A stretch of DNA of 64,000 nt from the NCBI GenBank assembly GCA_020060465.1, contig JAGVAD010000028.1:1-64000 (forward strand). Direction: 5' to 3'. Positions 56,912-64,000 of the stretch are shown piece after piece. Origin of the DNA: Anaerolineales bacterium (GTDB taxonomy: Bacteria; Chloroflexota; Anaerolineae; Anaerolineales; UBA4823). How positions within the stretch are numbered: position 1 is the stretch's first letter; each line of letters begins with the position of its first letter. A program made the position numbers and the translations under genes. The notes under the pieces were generated by a model that saw only the letters and a program-made list of their open reading frames with translations, searched no databases and had not been told where the DNA came from.

Positions 56912-56927
56912 TGCTATACTTGCCCTA
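56912..56927 (+). promoter_or_regulatory. Extended -10 for a leaderless murJ transcript
   Basis: TGCTATACT ends 7 bp before the murJ ATG and there is no ribosome-binding site between them, so transcription should start at or next to the A of ATG. No clear -35 is seen, as is common for extended -10 promoters. Confidence 0.6.
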
Positions 56928-58403
56928 ATGACCCGCATCGCACGCGCCTCGCTGATCATCGCTTTCTTCTTTGGCATTGATAAAATCCTGGGGCTGGCGC
57001 GCCAGATTCTGTTCAACCGCCAGTTTGGCGCTGTCGAACGAGACATCTTCTTTGTTTCGAACAACATCCCCGACCTGCTTTCCGCGCTGATCTCCGGCGG
57101 GGCGTTGGGCATCGCTCTGATCCCGGTGATCACCGAGCATTTGGAACGAGAAGACCGCCGCGCTGCCTGGACGCTTTTTTCGCGCATCCTGAACCTGGCT
57201 TTTCTGGTCACCGCGGGGATTTCTTTCGTCATTATCCTCTTCGCCTATCCGCTAATCCGCCACCTGATTGCGCCTGGGTTTGCCGAACCCGACCGTTGGG
57301 CGCTCACCGCCAGCCTGATGCGCCTGGATTTGCTGGCGATCCTGATTTTCTCGATCAGCGGGCTGGTGATGGCCGGGTTGCAGGCCAACCAGCATTTCAC
57401 CACGCCGGCCATGGCGCCGGTGATGTATAACCTGGGGCAGATCGGCGGCATCCTGTTCCTGGCGCCGCGCTTTGGCATTTACGGCATGGTGTATGGGGTC
57501 ATCCTGGGTGCGCTGTTGCACCTGGGGGTGCAGATACCAGCTCTCATCCGTTATGGATTCCGCTGGTCTCCCGGCGTCAGCCTGACCGATCCCGGCGTGC
57601 GTCAGGTGTTGATCCTCATGGGGCCGCGCGTCCTATCCATGTTCAGCCTGCACATCTACTTCCTGGCGCGCGACCGCTTCGCCTCGTTCTATCAAGAAGG
57701 CGGCGTCTCTGCCTTGAACAACGGCTGGTTCATCATGCAGATGCCCGAAACTTTAATCGGCACCGCCATTGCCATCGCTTTGCTGCCTTCTTTGGCGGAA
57801 TACATCACCCGCGGCGAGATGGATCATTTTCGCCAGACCATTAACCGCGCCTTGCGCGCCATGCTGGCGCTGACCCTGCCCATCGCCGCCGTCCTGGCAG
57901 CCAGCATCCGCCCCTTGATTGGCCTCATCTTTAGCTTTGAGCCAGCGGAAACCGAAATGGTGGTCTGGGCAACGCGCGCCTTTCTGCTCGGTTTGGTTGG
58001 GCATAGCTGGCTGGAGGTTGGCGTGCGTTCCTGGTACGCTCAGCAAAACGCCCGCATCCCCCTCATGGGAGCGCTCTTTCAAATCAGTATATATATCCCT
58101 TTGGCGATGTTGCTTTCCTGGAGCATCGGTCACACCGGCCTGGCGCTGGCGGATACCATCGCCTTTACCAGCCAGGCGCTGCTGCTGCTTTTTCTGCTCA
58201 GCCGCCGCCATGCCGGAGTGTTGCGCCTGGGCAGCACCCTGGGGCGGTCCTTCGCTGCTGCGTTGTTGGGCGGCGCTCTGGCTTACGCGGTTCTGCTGCT
58301 CCCCTTACCGACGATCCCTGCAGTTGGGCTTTCGCTAACGGTCGGCGGGGGGGCAGCGCTGCCGTGGATCTTGCCGGAGATCAAAATGTTACTGCACCTG
58401 TAG
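56928..58403 (+). CDS. murJ: Lipid II flippase MurJ
   Basis: A 491-residue MATE/MOP-fold flippase with about 14 TM helices. The conserved opening is IDKILGLARQILFNRQFGA followed by IPDLLSALISGGALGIALIP. Further family segments are HFTTPAMAPVMYNLGQIGGI and EGGVSALNNGWFIMQMPETL. It moves lipid II (peptidoglycan precursor) to the outer membrane face. It is preceded by a leaderless-type promoter. An exopolysaccharide flippase of the same superfamily is not present in the 1-12 kb locus, and this gene is far from it, so MurJ is the better call. Confidence 0.88.
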   Translation: MTRIARASLIIAFFFGIDKILGLARQILFNRQFGAVERDIFFVSNNIPDLLSALISGGALGIALIPVITEHLEREDRRAAWTLFSRILNLAFLVTAGISFVIILFAYPLIRHLIAPGFAEPDRWALTASLMRLDLLAILIFSISGLVMAGLQANQHFTTPAMAPVMYNLGQIGGILFLAPRFGIYGMVYGVILGALLHLGVQIPALIRYGFRWSPGVSLTDPGVRQVLILMGPRVLSMFSLHIYFLARDRFASFYQEGGVSALNNGWFIMQMPETLIGTAIAIALLPSLAEYITRGEMDHFRQTINRALRAMLALTLPIAAVLAASIRPLIGLIFSFEPAETEMVVWATRAFLLGLVGHSWLEVGVRSWYAQQNARIPLMGALFQISIYIPLAMLLSWSIGHTGLALADTIAFTSQALLLLFLLSRRHAGVLRLGSTLGRSFAAALLGGALAYAVLLLPLPTIPAVGLSLTVGGGAALPWILPEIKMLLHL

Positions 58404-58426
58404 CCGCTCAGTATCGTTTATTCACC

Positions 58427-58481
58427 GGCTAACGATGCAAAACGCCCCGCAGGTTTTTGATGAGGGGAAGCTGCAGGACGT
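58427..58481 (-). repeat. Dispersed repeat, degenerate copy E
   Basis: On the plus strand TGCAAAACGCCCCGCAGGTT and, after 18 bp, CTGCAGGACGTT recall the inverted core of copies A-C in the opposite orientation to B. It lies in the 191-bp gap after murJ. Confidence 0.5.
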
Positions 58482-58594
58482 TGAAGGGTCAAATAGTATA
58501 ATTCGTTCACCGTTTCAACAGACTCTCCAGAACGCTGTGATTTAAACATTTAGGATATTCAATACTCAAAAATCCGCCTCGCCGAAAAAATCCT

Positions 58595-60496
58595 ATGAAC
58601 CGAATCACACACCTCATCCTTCTGCTTGCCTTCATTTTGCCGCCTTTTACCCACAGCCGGTTGATTTCGACCGCCTGGCAGAGCAAAGTTGATCCCTGGG
58701 TGCTTGAAACCGTAGCTCAAGAATCCCCCACTGAGTTTATTCTTTTCCTGAAAGAGCAAGCCGATCTGAGCGGCGCAAAACGGCTGACCACCAAACTGGA
58801 AAAGGGGCGTTACGTCTTCGAGCAGCTCACCAGCCTGGCAGAGCGCACGCAAAAACCCATCCTGCAACGGTTGCAGACGCTTTCGGCAAACCAGCCGGGG
58901 CGGGTGGAATATCGCCCGTACTGGGTCGCCAACATGATCTGGGTGCGCGGCGATGCAGGCGTGCTTCAGGAAATGGCGCTGCGCTCGGACATCGCCCATA
59001 TCTATGCCAACCCGCAGGTGCAATTAGACGCGCCGCAACCCGCCTCGCCCATCACACAAACGCCCTCAGCAGCGACCGATACCATCGAATGGAACATTGT
59101 AAAGGTCGGCGCGCCGCAGGTTTGGGCGTACGGCTATACCGGCCAGGGGGTAGTCATTGGCGGGCAAGACACCGGCTATGCCTGGGAACACCCCGCGCTC
59201 AAGGGCAAATATCGCGGCTGGGATGGAACAACCGCGAATCACAACTATTCCTGGCACGACGCCATTCATTCCGGCGACGACCCCATCTGCCCTCCCGACA
59301 TCCCCTATCCGTGCGACGACACTTACCACGGCACGCACACCATGGGCACCATGGTCGGCGATGACGGCGCGGGTTATTATATTGGCATGGCGCCGGGCGC
59401 GCGTTGGATCGGCTGCCGCAACATGCGGCGCGGCGTAGGCACGCCGATCACATACAGCGAATGTTATCAATGGTTCATCGCTCCGACGGACCTGAATAAT
59501 GAAAATCCCCGTCCAGATTTAGCGCCGGATGTGATCAACAATTCGTGGAGCTGCCCACCCGGCGAAGGCTGCACCGACCCCAATGTGCTGCTGACGGTGG
59601 TCAATAACGTCGTCGCCGCCGGTATCGTCACCGTGCATTCAGCCGGTAACAGCGGCCCCGCGTGTGGCACGGTTAGCACGCCAGCGGCAATCTACGACGC
59701 CTCTTTCACGGTTGGGAATACGGACAGCAACGACGTCATCTATTATTCAAGCAGCCGCGGCCCGGTAACTGTGGATGGCAGCAATCGCCTGAAACCGGAC
59801 ATCTCCGCCCCCGGCACAAGCGTCCGCTCCAGCGTTCCGCCCACGGGATACGCCAGCCTCACCGGCACCAGCATGGCCGGCCCACATGTGGCTGGTCTGG
59901 TGGCGTTGATGCTCTCGGCTAAGCCGACGCTATCTGGAAACGTGGAACAAATCGAAACGTTGATTAAGCAGAGTGCGGTGCCTCGCACGACCAGTCAGCT
60001 CTGCGGCGACATCCCCGGCAGTCAGGTGCCCAATAACACCTATGGATATGGGCGCATTGATGCGTATAAAACCTTCCAGGGAGTTTTTTTGCACGACTTT
60101 GCTCTGCAAAAGACGCCTTCTTTCCCGCTTTACGACCCTGGCGGGATCATCACTTATACTTTGCAGATCACGCATGAAGCGACAATCTTTTCAACCACCC
60201 ATGTGCTGCTGCGCGATGTCTTGCCGGAGGGCGTGAATTTCATCACCGCCACACAGCCATACACGCGCACCGGCGATCTGTTCGAATGGGGCTTTCCTTT
60301 TCTGCTGGCGGGCGAGAGCCGAAGTGTGCAACTGGTCGTTCAGGTTCCCATGACGGCCACACAAGGCATCACCAACTGGGATTACTCAGTGCAAAGCGAT
60401 GATGTAGCGCAGCGCTACGGCCAGCCCGTTACTATTTATAAGGCGTTCTATTTTTACCTGCCCTGGATCTTCCGTCCGTCATTTACGCCGCAGTAA
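58595..60496 (+). CDS. Secreted subtilisin-like (S8) serine protease
   Basis: A 633-residue secreted protease. A signal peptide (MNRITHLILLLAFILPPF) is followed by a propeptide (to about 150). The S8 domain has its catalytic Asp in GGQDTGYAWEHP, the His in HGTHTMGTMVGD, the oxyanion Asn in VHSAGNSGPA, and the nucleophile Ser in TGTSMAGPHVAGLVALM. After about residue 500 a DUF11-like beta domain (ITYTLQITHEATI, VLLRDVLPEGVNF) follows, and the chain ends FYFYLPWIFRPSF. The 3' end overlaps the convergent P-type ATPase by 18 bp. Confidence 0.92.
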   Translation: MNRITHLILLLAFILPPFTHSRLISTAWQSKVDPWVLETVAQESPTEFILFLKEQADLSGAKRLTTKLEKGRYVFEQLTSLAERTQKPILQRLQTLSANQPGRVEYRPYWVANMIWVRGDAGVLQEMALRSDIAHIYANPQVQLDAPQPASPITQTPSAATDTIEWNIVKVGAPQVWAYGYTGQGVVIGGQDTGYAWEHPALKGKYRGWDGTTANHNYSWHDAIHSGDDPICPPDIPYPCDDTYHGTHTMGTMVGDDGAGYYIGMAPGARWIGCRNMRRGVGTPITYSECYQWFIAPTDLNNENPRPDLAPDVINNSWSCPPGEGCTDPNVLLTVVNNVVAAGIVTVHSAGNSGPACGTVSTPAAIYDASFTVGNTDSNDVIYYSSSRGPVTVDGSNRLKPDISAPGTSVRSSVPPTGYASLTGTSMAGPHVAGLVALMLSAKPTLSGNVEQIETLIKQSAVPRTTSQLCGDIPGSQVPNNTYGYGRIDAYKTFQGVFLHDFALQKTPSFPLYDPGGIITYTLQITHEATIFSTTHVLLRDVLPEGVNFITATQPYTRTGDLFEWGFPFLLAGESRSVQLVVQVPMTATQGITNWDYSVQSDDVAQRYGQPVTIYKAFYFYLPWIFRPSFTPQ

Positions 60497-62614
60497 GCGC
60501 GAGGAATTCGCCAGGATGCCCAGGTCGGGCAGCGACTGGGCGGCGGCGGCCAGGATGGGCGGCAGGAAACCCAGCGCCGCCAGCGAGAGACCAATCAGGT
60601 TATACAGCGCAGTGAACGCAATGTTCATGCGCACCACGCGCAGAGTGCGTCTGGCAATGCGCAGCGCCTGAGGCAACAACATCCAATCGTCGCGCATCAA
60701 AGCGATATGCGCCGCCTCGATGGCAATGTCGCTGCCCGCGGCCCCCATGGCGATGCCTACATCAGCCTGCGCCAGAGCGGGGGCGTCGTTCACGCCATCT
60801 CCCACCATCAACACGATCTTCCCTTGCGCCTGATGCCGACGCACAATCTGGATTTTATCCTCTGGGAGCAGGTTGGCGTGTACCTTCACCGCCGGGTTGT
60901 TCAGCGCCTCGGCCAGTGATTGCGCCGCCTGAGCGTTATCGCCGGTGAGCAGCTCGATGTGTCTGATCCCCAGGGCCTGCATCTGGCGCAGCGCTTCAGG
61001 CGCTTCGGGCCGCAACGTATCGGTGGCCGCCAATATTCCGACCAGCTTGCCATCCACCGCGGCGAACAACAGGGTTTTCCCCTGCGCTTCCAGGGCGTCA
61101 GCCGCCTTCTGGCTGGCAGAGTCGTTTGCCAGTTGCTCGGCGAACATCAGCCGGTTGCCCACCTCCACCCGCTGACCATCCACCAGCGCCCGTACTCCCA
61201 TTCCGGGCTGAGCTGAAAATTCCTGAGGGGATGCCAGTTCCATGCCCCGCGTTTGAGCTGCAACGCGCACTGCTTCGGCCAGCGGATGCTCTGAATAGCG
61301 TTCAGCCGACGCCGCCAGGAAAAGCAGCCTGGCAATATTCGCCTCCATGCTTTCGGCGTCGGTATCGTCGCTCAGCAGGCGCACATCCACCAGTTGCGGC
61401 TTACCCAGGGTCAGCGTGCCGGTCTTATCCACCAGCAGTGTATCGGCGCGGTCCAACAGCTCCAGATACTTGCCTCCTTTAATCATCAGGCCCTGCCGGG
61501 CAGCCGCGCCGATGGAGGCCAACATGGCGATTGGCGTGGCCAGCGCGAAGGAGCAAGAGCAGGCAACTACCAGCACCGCCGCCGTTGCCAATGGATCGCG
61601 GCGGATGAGAAAAGTCAACGCCGCCAGTCCGGCTACCACGGGTAAATAATAAGCCGAAAACTTATCCGCCAGGCGTTGCACCTGGGCGCGATGAGCCTCC
61701 GCCTGTTCTACCAGTCGGATCACCCGCCCGAAGGTCGTATCAGCGCCCACCTGCGTCACACGCAGGCGCAGACTGCCCAATTGCGTCAACGTAGCAGCGT
61801 AAACGCGCGCGCCTGGTCCAACTTCAACCGGCATCGCTTCGCCGGTAATGGCTGCCTGGTTCAAGGTTGCTTGCCCGGCGATCACCTCGCCGTCCACGGG
61901 GATCATTTCGCCGGGGCGCACCACGACCACATCGCCAGGCCGCACCTGAGCAATGGGGGTATCCATCTCTACCCCATCTTTTTCCAGCCGCGCCGTCTGC
62001 GGCGCCATGGCGCTCAGGTCTTTCACCGCTCGCCGGGCGCGTTCCGTAGTGAAGTGTTCCACAAAGTCGCCCAGGCGCATAAAGAATACCACGACCGCGG
62101 CTGTCGCCCACTCGCCGACGGCTAAGGCGGCAATCACACCCAGCGTCATCAGCGTATGAGAGATCACCTGGCCGCGCACCGTCGCCCGCGCCACGTTGCG
62201 GAACACCGGGTAACCGGCGACCAAAACCAGCATCAGACCCACCGGCCAGGGCACACGGCGGGTGACCGCCTCGAACAGTCCCAGCCACTCGCCAACGACC
62301 ACGATGAACAGTACGGCAAAGAACACCACACCCAGCAGCGTCCAAATCGAGCGGGTGAAACCGGCTGTCTGAGTATCTTCTTTTTGCGGTTGTTCAGATT
62401 CCGGTACGCGATAACCGGCGCTCTCCACCGCCCTGCGAATCTGGTCTAAACCAACTCGTGCCGGATCGAGTTGGACGACCGCTTTCTCAGAGGCTAAAAA
62501 CACCTCTACAGATTGCACACCGGGCAACCCCTGGATGGCCTGGCGCACGTGCAAGGTGCATTCGGCGCAATCCATACCCTGTACGGGAATATCCAAAGTC
62601 CTAAGACCATTCAT
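60479..62614 (-). CDS. P1B-type heavy-metal-translocating ATPase with a CSC membrane motif
   Basis: A 711-residue metal pump. The N-terminal heavy-metal domain has GMDCAECTLHVRQAIQGLPG. Two TM helices and the actuator loop (TGEAMPVEVGPG) come before the pump core. The TM6 metal site reads VVACSCSFALATPIAM, with CSC in place of the usual CPC. The phosphorylation site is DKTGTLTLGKP, and the hinge motif MVGDGVNDAPALAQADVGIAMG is intact. The CSC form is known from one P1B subgroup, and the metal cannot be assigned. The start overlaps the aspartate-semialdehyde dehydrogenase stop by 14 bp. Confidence 0.9.
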   Translation of the reverse strand: MNGLRTLDIPVQGMDCAECTLHVRQAIQGLPGVQSVEVFLASEKAVVQLDPARVGLDQIRRAVESAGYRVPESEQPQKEDTQTAGFTRSIWTLLGVVFFAVLFIVVVGEWLGLFEAVTRRVPWPVGLMLVLVAGYPVFRNVARATVRGQVISHTLMTLGVIAALAVGEWATAAVVVFFMRLGDFVEHFTTERARRAVKDLSAMAPQTARLEKDGVEMDTPIAQVRPGDVVVVRPGEMIPVDGEVIAGQATLNQAAITGEAMPVEVGPGARVYAATLTQLGSLRLRVTQVGADTTFGRVIRLVEQAEAHRAQVQRLADKFSAYYLPVVAGLAALTFLIRRDPLATAAVLVVACSCSFALATPIAMLASIGAAARQGLMIKGGKYLELLDRADTLLVDKTGTLTLGKPQLVDVRLLSDDTDAESMEANIARLLFLAASAERYSEHPLAEAVRVAAQTRGMELASPQEFSAQPGMGVRALVDGQRVEVGNRLMFAEQLANDSASQKAADALEAQGKTLLFAAVDGKLVGILAATDTLRPEAPEALRQMQALGIRHIELLTGDNAQAAQSLAEALNNPAVKVHANLLPEDKIQIVRRHQAQGKIVLMVGDGVNDAPALAQADVGIAMGAAGSDIAIEAAHIALMRDDWMLLPQALRIARRTLRVVRMNIAFTALYNLIGLSLAALGFLPPILAAAAQSLPDLGILANSSRLLRRK

Positions 62615-63671
62615 CGGTTATGATCCCTTGCTTCACCAATAATTCCGCATTGTAGATGGACGCACCGGCCGCGCCGCGGATCGTGTTATGCGACAGCACA
62701 GTCATTTTGACATCAAAAATCGGATCGGGGCGCACCCGTCCCACCACTGTCGTCATGCCCGCGCCGGTGTGCACATCCAGGCGCGGCTGTGGGCGGTCTG
62801 GCGCCTCCAGCACTCGTATGGGCGGCTGCGGCGCGGAGGGCAGATCGCGGCTGATTTGCGGGGCAGCGTAATCCGCCAGGCAGCGGGCGATCTCCTGCAT
62901 ATCGCTCGGCGGCCGATTCAGCGCAATACTCAAACACAGCATATGTCCATCTGCCACCGCCACCCGGTTGGTATGCGCCGAAATGGTCAGCGGAGCGGCA
63001 AGGATCGCTTCGCCTTGCAAATCCCCCAGCATTTTAAGCGGCTCGCTTTCGACCTTTTCTTCCTCACCGGGGATATACGGAATGACGTTGCCGAGAATAT
63101 CCAGCGAGGCCACGCCGGGATACCCTGCGCCGGAGAGCGCCTGCATCGAAACTGCAACGACTTTCTCTACTCCAAAGGCGTCCTTGAGCGCCTTCAATGT
63201 CACCGTCATCCCCGTACTGGTGCAATTGGGGTTGGTTACAATGCCGCCGCTCCAACCCCGTTCTCGCCGCTGGCGGTGGATCAAACAGGTGTGATCGGGA
63301 TTGACCTCCGGCAAAATCAGAGGCACATCCGCTTCCTCGCGAAACGCTGAGGCGTTCGAACAGACGATGCTGCCCGCCTGGGCGTAAATGGGCTCTGCCT
63401 CGCGCGCCGCATGCGCGGGCAGCGCCGAGAAAACCAACGGCGCGTCCACCGCTTTGGGCAGGGTGGGCAACACCTCCATACGCCGCGCCCATTCTGGCAT
63501 GGGAATGTCTAAGACCCAATGACAGGCTTCCTCATACGTCCGCCCTGCGCCGCGCTCCGAACCGGTCAAGGCGACGACTTCAAACCAGGGATGATGATCT
63601 AATAGCTGGACAAAACGCTGCCCCACAGCGCCGGCGGCGCCCAAGATAATGGCCGGAATTTTTCTTCTCAT
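62601..63671 (-). CDS. asd: Aspartate-semialdehyde dehydrogenase
   Basis: A 356-residue enzyme that reduces aspartyl phosphate to the semialdehyde for Thr, Met and Lys/DAP synthesis. The NADP-binding IILGAAGAVGQRFVQLL is at the N-terminus, and the active-site Cys is in VTNPNCTSTGMTVTLKAL. QALSGAGYPGV and NRVAVADGHM follow. It is of the archaeal/type 2 branch rather than the Escherichia coli branch. ATG 63671 (MRRKIPAII) is chosen; the longer frame starts in the repeat and adds MIRNLRDVH. It overlaps the metal ATPase by 14 bp. Confidence 0.9.
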   Translation of the reverse strand: MRRKIPAIILGAAGAVGQRFVQLLDHHPWFEVVALTGSERGAGRTYEEACHWVLDIPMPEWARRMEVLPTLPKAVDAPLVFSALPAHAAREAEPIYAQAGSIVCSNASAFREEADVPLILPEVNPDHTCLIHRQRRERGWSGGIVTNPNCTSTGMTVTLKALKDAFGVEKVVAVSMQALSGAGYPGVASLDILGNVIPYIPGEEEKVESEPLKMLGDLQGEAILAAPLTISAHTNRVAVADGHMLCLSIALNRPPSDMQEIARCLADYAAPQISRDLPSAPQPPIRVLEAPDRPQPRLDVHTGAGMTTVVGRVRPDPIFDVKMTVLSHNTIRGAAGASIYNAELLVKQGIITDEWS

Positions 63672-63701
63672 CGTGTTTCTATCCCAAAACATGTAGTGGT
63701 T

Positions 63702-63803
63702 ATGAACGTCCCGCAGGTTTCTGATCACACAGGCTTGTTTTTAGGGGGATCAACAGGACGTTTTGCGCCGACGAGATAAACCAATGTCGGTGAATATCAA
63801 TAA
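63702..63803 (+). repeat. Dispersed intergenic repeat, copy C
   Basis: Near-identical to copy B: ATGAACGTCCCGCAGGTTTC, a shared middle ending CAGGCTTGTTTTTAG, GGACGTTTTGC and a tail GATAAACC then GTGAATATCAATAA. It lies 30 bp before the start of asd. Confidence 0.85.
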
Positions 63804-63860
63804 TATGGCTGATTTTACCCGAATTGCCGATTATTTTCGATCCATTCTCTAACAATTATA

Positions 63861-63890
63861 TAAAGAAAAGCGCGGCCGGTTAGCCGCGCT
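63861..63890 (-). terminator. Intrinsic terminator of the gene at the right edge
   Basis: On the minus strand an 8-bp GC-rich stem (AGCGCGGC with GCCGCGCT, 6-nt loop) is followed by CTTTTCTTTA. It lies 22 bp after the stop of the partial gene at the right edge. Confidence 0.75.
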
Positions 63891-63911
63891 CTCTACAGAC
63901 ACGATGCGCAC

Positions 63912-64000
63912 TTAACCTTCTTTTTCGTATGGCACGCCGTCGGCGGCTGGCATTTGGCCGCGGCCAATCACGCCCGCCAACACCACCATGGTGGCAAGAT
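63912..64000 (-). CDS. 3' end of a membrane protein gene (partial)
   Basis: The last 28 codons read LATMVVLAGVIGRGQMPAADG and end VPYEKEG. A hydrophobic segment followed by a short polar tail points to a membrane protein whose start lies beyond the window. Too little is visible to name it. Confidence 0.5.
   Translation of the reverse strand, partial: LATMVVLAGVIGRGQMPAADGVPYEKEG

Noticed and set aside
62601-63728. Longer start for asd
   Set aside because: The first 12 or so codons derive from the repeat; family similarity begins at MRRKIPAII.

Overview
The window looks like a chromosomal segment of a Gram-positive-like or monoderm bacterium, most probably a Chloroflexota member of the Anaerolineae type. 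This is inferred from protein style only: a fused GlyQ-GlyS glycyl-tRNA synthetase, an ExoA-like/BY-kinase exopolysaccharide locus, a secreted subtilase ending in an aromatic-rich YLPWI-type tail, and a ComQ-like short isoprenoid synthase. No rRNA, phage, IS element or CRISPR array is visible. One tRNA gene (Ser, UGA anticodon) is present.

Layout. 1-11.9 kb, plus strand: an exopolysaccharide locus. It holds a wbpB-wbpD-wbpE-like set (cut at the left edge) for a diacetylated diamino-uronic acid nucleotide, an ExoA-like glycosyltransferase, a two-domain initiating sugar transferase, a nucleotidyltransferase/4,6-dehydratase/aminotransferase set for an amino-deoxyhexose, a Wzz/tyrosine autokinase and an O-antigen polymerase-like protein, closed by an intrinsic terminator. 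12.0-16.7 kb, minus strand: amidase, HAD hydrolase, two GNAT acetyltransferases and an ABC ATPase with degenerate catalytic motifs. The ABC gene is preceded by a long leader with a 31-codon upstream ORF and two tandem terminators. 16.8-31.8 kb, minus: a complete 14-gene complex I operon, nuoA to nuoN. 32.0-35.7 kb: dnaG-rpoD.

35.8-39.9 kb, minus: the most interesting part. A 67-residue peptide ending in Asn-Trp-Arg with a ComX/Nif11-like leader shape is followed by a ComQ-like all-alpha isoprenoid synthase and a large histidine kinase. The kinase sensor (TM, PDZ-like loop, then about seven TM helices) has the plan of ComP. I read this as a candidate prenylated-peptide signalling module (X-Q-P order) outside Bacillus.

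40.2-48.7 kb, minus: a small helical protein, a DUF4139 protein, GlyQS, a zinc-ribbon/TPR membrane protein, an FmdB-type zinc ribbon and an MFS exporter. 49.0-50.3 kb, plus: a trypsin-fold protease framed by two copies of one domain. 50.5-56.4 kb, minus: a complete hypA-B-F-C-D-E hydrogenase maturation operon without hydrogenase structural genes. 56.6-64 kb: tRNA-Ser, murJ, a secreted subtilase, a P1B metal ATPase with a CSC motif, aspartate-semialdehyde dehydrogenase and the 3' end of another membrane protein. A dispersed intergenic repeat of about 100 bp occurs three times, plus two degenerate copies.
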